DNA from: Anaerolineae bacterium
Lineage (GTDB): Bacteria; Chloroflexota; Anaerolineae; B4-G1; SLSP01
DNA: 6,027 nt
Reading direction: 5' to 3'
NCBI GenBank assembly: GCA_021107605.1
Contig: JAIOSN010000101.1
Location: 1 to 6,027 of the forward strand
Numbering within the stretch: position 1 is the stretch's first letter; the number at the start of each line of letters is the position of its first letter. The position numbers were made by a program, and so were the translations under genes. The notes beneath the pieces are model-generated. The model was not told where the DNA came from and did no database searches. It saw only the letters and a list, made by a program, of their open reading frames with translations. This document shows, piece by piece, positions 5,320 through 6,027 of this stretch.

Positions 5320-6027
5320 TCATTCCACTCTGGTAATGATAGGCAGTGGCGCAAAGACCCGGTAGCCGCCTTGCGCAGCAACACCGTAATAACGGTTATA
5401 GAGTGTAATGGGCGCCGTGGCCGTGACGACAAAGGTCTGGGTGAAGAGGGCTTGATAAGGTAGCGAGAGCGTTGTCCAAGTCAAGGTGCGCTCTGCGGGA
5501 ATAATTCCGCCAGAGGCGTGGACAAAGGTAGCGCTGATAGGTAAGGTATCGGTGAGCGTCACCCCGGTTGCCAGCCCGCCGCTGTTGCTCACAGTAAGCG
5601 TGTAGGTGATTTCGGCCCCCGCGGTCGCGGTGGGCGGCGCGGTCTTAGTAAGGTGAAGTTGCGGGGCAATGGCGGTGACGACGCTGGCGCTGCCCGTGAC
5701 ACTGATCGTCTGTCCGCGCCAGTCACCGCTGACGTGATAGTCGTTGTTGGTGATCGTGCGCGTCGCCGTGATGGTGAAAGTGCAGGTCAGGCTACTCTGG
5801 CTACCCAACGTCCCCAAATCCCAACTGACGATGCCGCCACTCTCAGAACCGCTATCCGAGGCGCGGATAAAAGTTCCCGCCAGCGGCACGGTATCGGTCA
5901 ACGCGACGCTGGCGAGAGCGTCTCCGGTGGTACTGGTGGTGAGCGTGTAGGTGATCTCGGCCCCGGCTCCAGCAGTACTGGGGCCGGTCTTGGTGAGACG
6001 GAGTTGCGGGGCGATGGCGGTGACGAC
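5320..6027 (-). CDS. DUF11 repeat protein, C-terminal part (5' end outside window)
   Basis: The frame is open from the right edge to TGA at 5322-5320, giving 235 residues with no start inside; an apparent TTG at 5901 is internal. Two Ig-like DUF11 repeats are seen. Each begins VVTAIAPQL-x-LTKT, continues with AGAEITYTLT, then LTDT-x-P, F-x-(R/H)AS and a closing strand block with FTITAT or FVVTAT. Such domains occur in long secreted or surface-attached proteins. The composition fits export: rich in Thr, Ser, Val and Ala, with no Cys apart from one (SLTCTF). The protein ends YRVFAPLPIITRVE, without LPXTG, membrane helix or an obvious sorting tail, so the attachment mode is unclear. It lies 22 bp upstream of the ATPase gene on the same strand, a probable operon. 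Whether it has a job with the ATPase, for instance as a surface or fibre protein, is speculation. Confidence 0.9.
   Translation of the reverse strand, partial: VVTAIAPQLRLTKTGPSTAGAGAEITYTLTTSTTGDALASVALTDTVPLAGTFIRASDSGSESGGIVSWDLGTLGSQSSLTCTFTITATRTITNNDYHVSGDWRGQTISVTGSASVVTAIAPQLHLTKTAPPTATAGAEITYTLTVSNSGGLATGVTLTDTLPISATFVHASGGIIPAERTLTWTTLSLPYQALFTQTFVVTATAPITLYNRYYGVAAQGGYRVFAPLPIITRVE
5323..5682 (-). repeat. DUF11 repeat unit, last copy
   Basis: This final unit of 120 residues starts at VVTAIAPQLHLTKT and runs to the last codon. The first 45 or so residues match the preceding unit closely at the protein level and, over the first nine codons, almost base for base. The second half differs, ending in a terminal segment not shared with the previous unit. 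Confidence 0.8.
5683..6027 (-). repeat. DUF11 repeat unit, preceding copy
   Basis: This unit of 115 residues starts at VVTAIAPQLRLTKT exactly at the right edge of the window; the same phrase recurs 345 bp further on. Its middle part (SWDLGTLGSQSSLTCTFTIT) is the usual DUF11 strand block that precedes a new repeat. More copies probably lie beyond the edge. Confidence 0.8.

Noticed and set aside
5899..5901. TTG at 5901 as the start of the DUF11 gene
   Set aside because: The frame stays open to the window edge, and the part upstream of this codon encodes the beginning of a DUF11 repeat, so the codon is internal leucine.
1..6027. tRNA, rRNA or riboswitch
   Set aside because: No cloverleaf, conserved rRNA segment or known riboswitch core was recognised in the intergenic stretches; they are too short or repeat-filled.

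Overview
The window looks like chromosomal DNA of moderately high GC from a free-living bacterium. Four things point to Chloroflexota (Anaerolineae or Caldilineae type), though only by inference: the mix of DUF11 repeat protein, contractile-injection-type AAA+ ATPase and pRiA4b ORF-3-like zinc protein, and the heptanucleotide repeat tracts between genes. There is no rRNA or other phylogenetic marker, so the assignment stays tentative. All five intact or partial protein genes lie on the minus strand, so the window is best read from right to left.

Right part (6027 to 3147): the 3' end of a secreted-type DUF11 repeat protein, with a repeat period of 115 residues, is followed after 22 bp by a 716-residue AAA+ ATPase. 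The ATPase starts at TTG behind a strong GGAGGG ribosome binding site, and the two genes form a likely operon whose promoter lies outside the window. The ATPase has an N-terminal helical/winged-helix region, a degenerate first nucleotide-binding domain and one complete C-terminal AAA module. This is the architecture of ATPases encoded with extracellular contractile injection systems (Afp15/Pvc15 type). No sheath, tube or baseplate gene is visible here.

Middle (3146 to 2852): a 295-bp intergenic region that is a small patchwork. A heptanucleotide array (CAACTTG type) begins immediately after the ATPase stop. Next comes the 5' tip of what looks like an insertion-sequence transposase gene on the plus strand (26 codons with an excellent ribosome binding site), then a perfect minus-strand TATAAT, then a second heptad array of the same family in the opposite orientation. 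That array leads into the next gene.

Left part (2851 to 1): a zinc-binding pRiA4b ORF-3-like protein and a GNAT acetyltransferase are separated by 6 bp and appear to be cotranscribed. After a short gap with its own TATAAT box comes a GH13 alpha-glucosidase with all catalytic residues and an oligo-1,6-glucosidase signature. Its last residues and its stop codon are encoded by a third heptad array that runs off the left edge.

No shared pathway is evident: the ATPase/DUF11 pair, the zinc protein/GNAT pair and the glucosidase look like three separate units. The most unusual features are the heptad arrays lying against gene ends, one of which has become coding sequence, and the truncated IS remnant held between two inverted heptad arrays.
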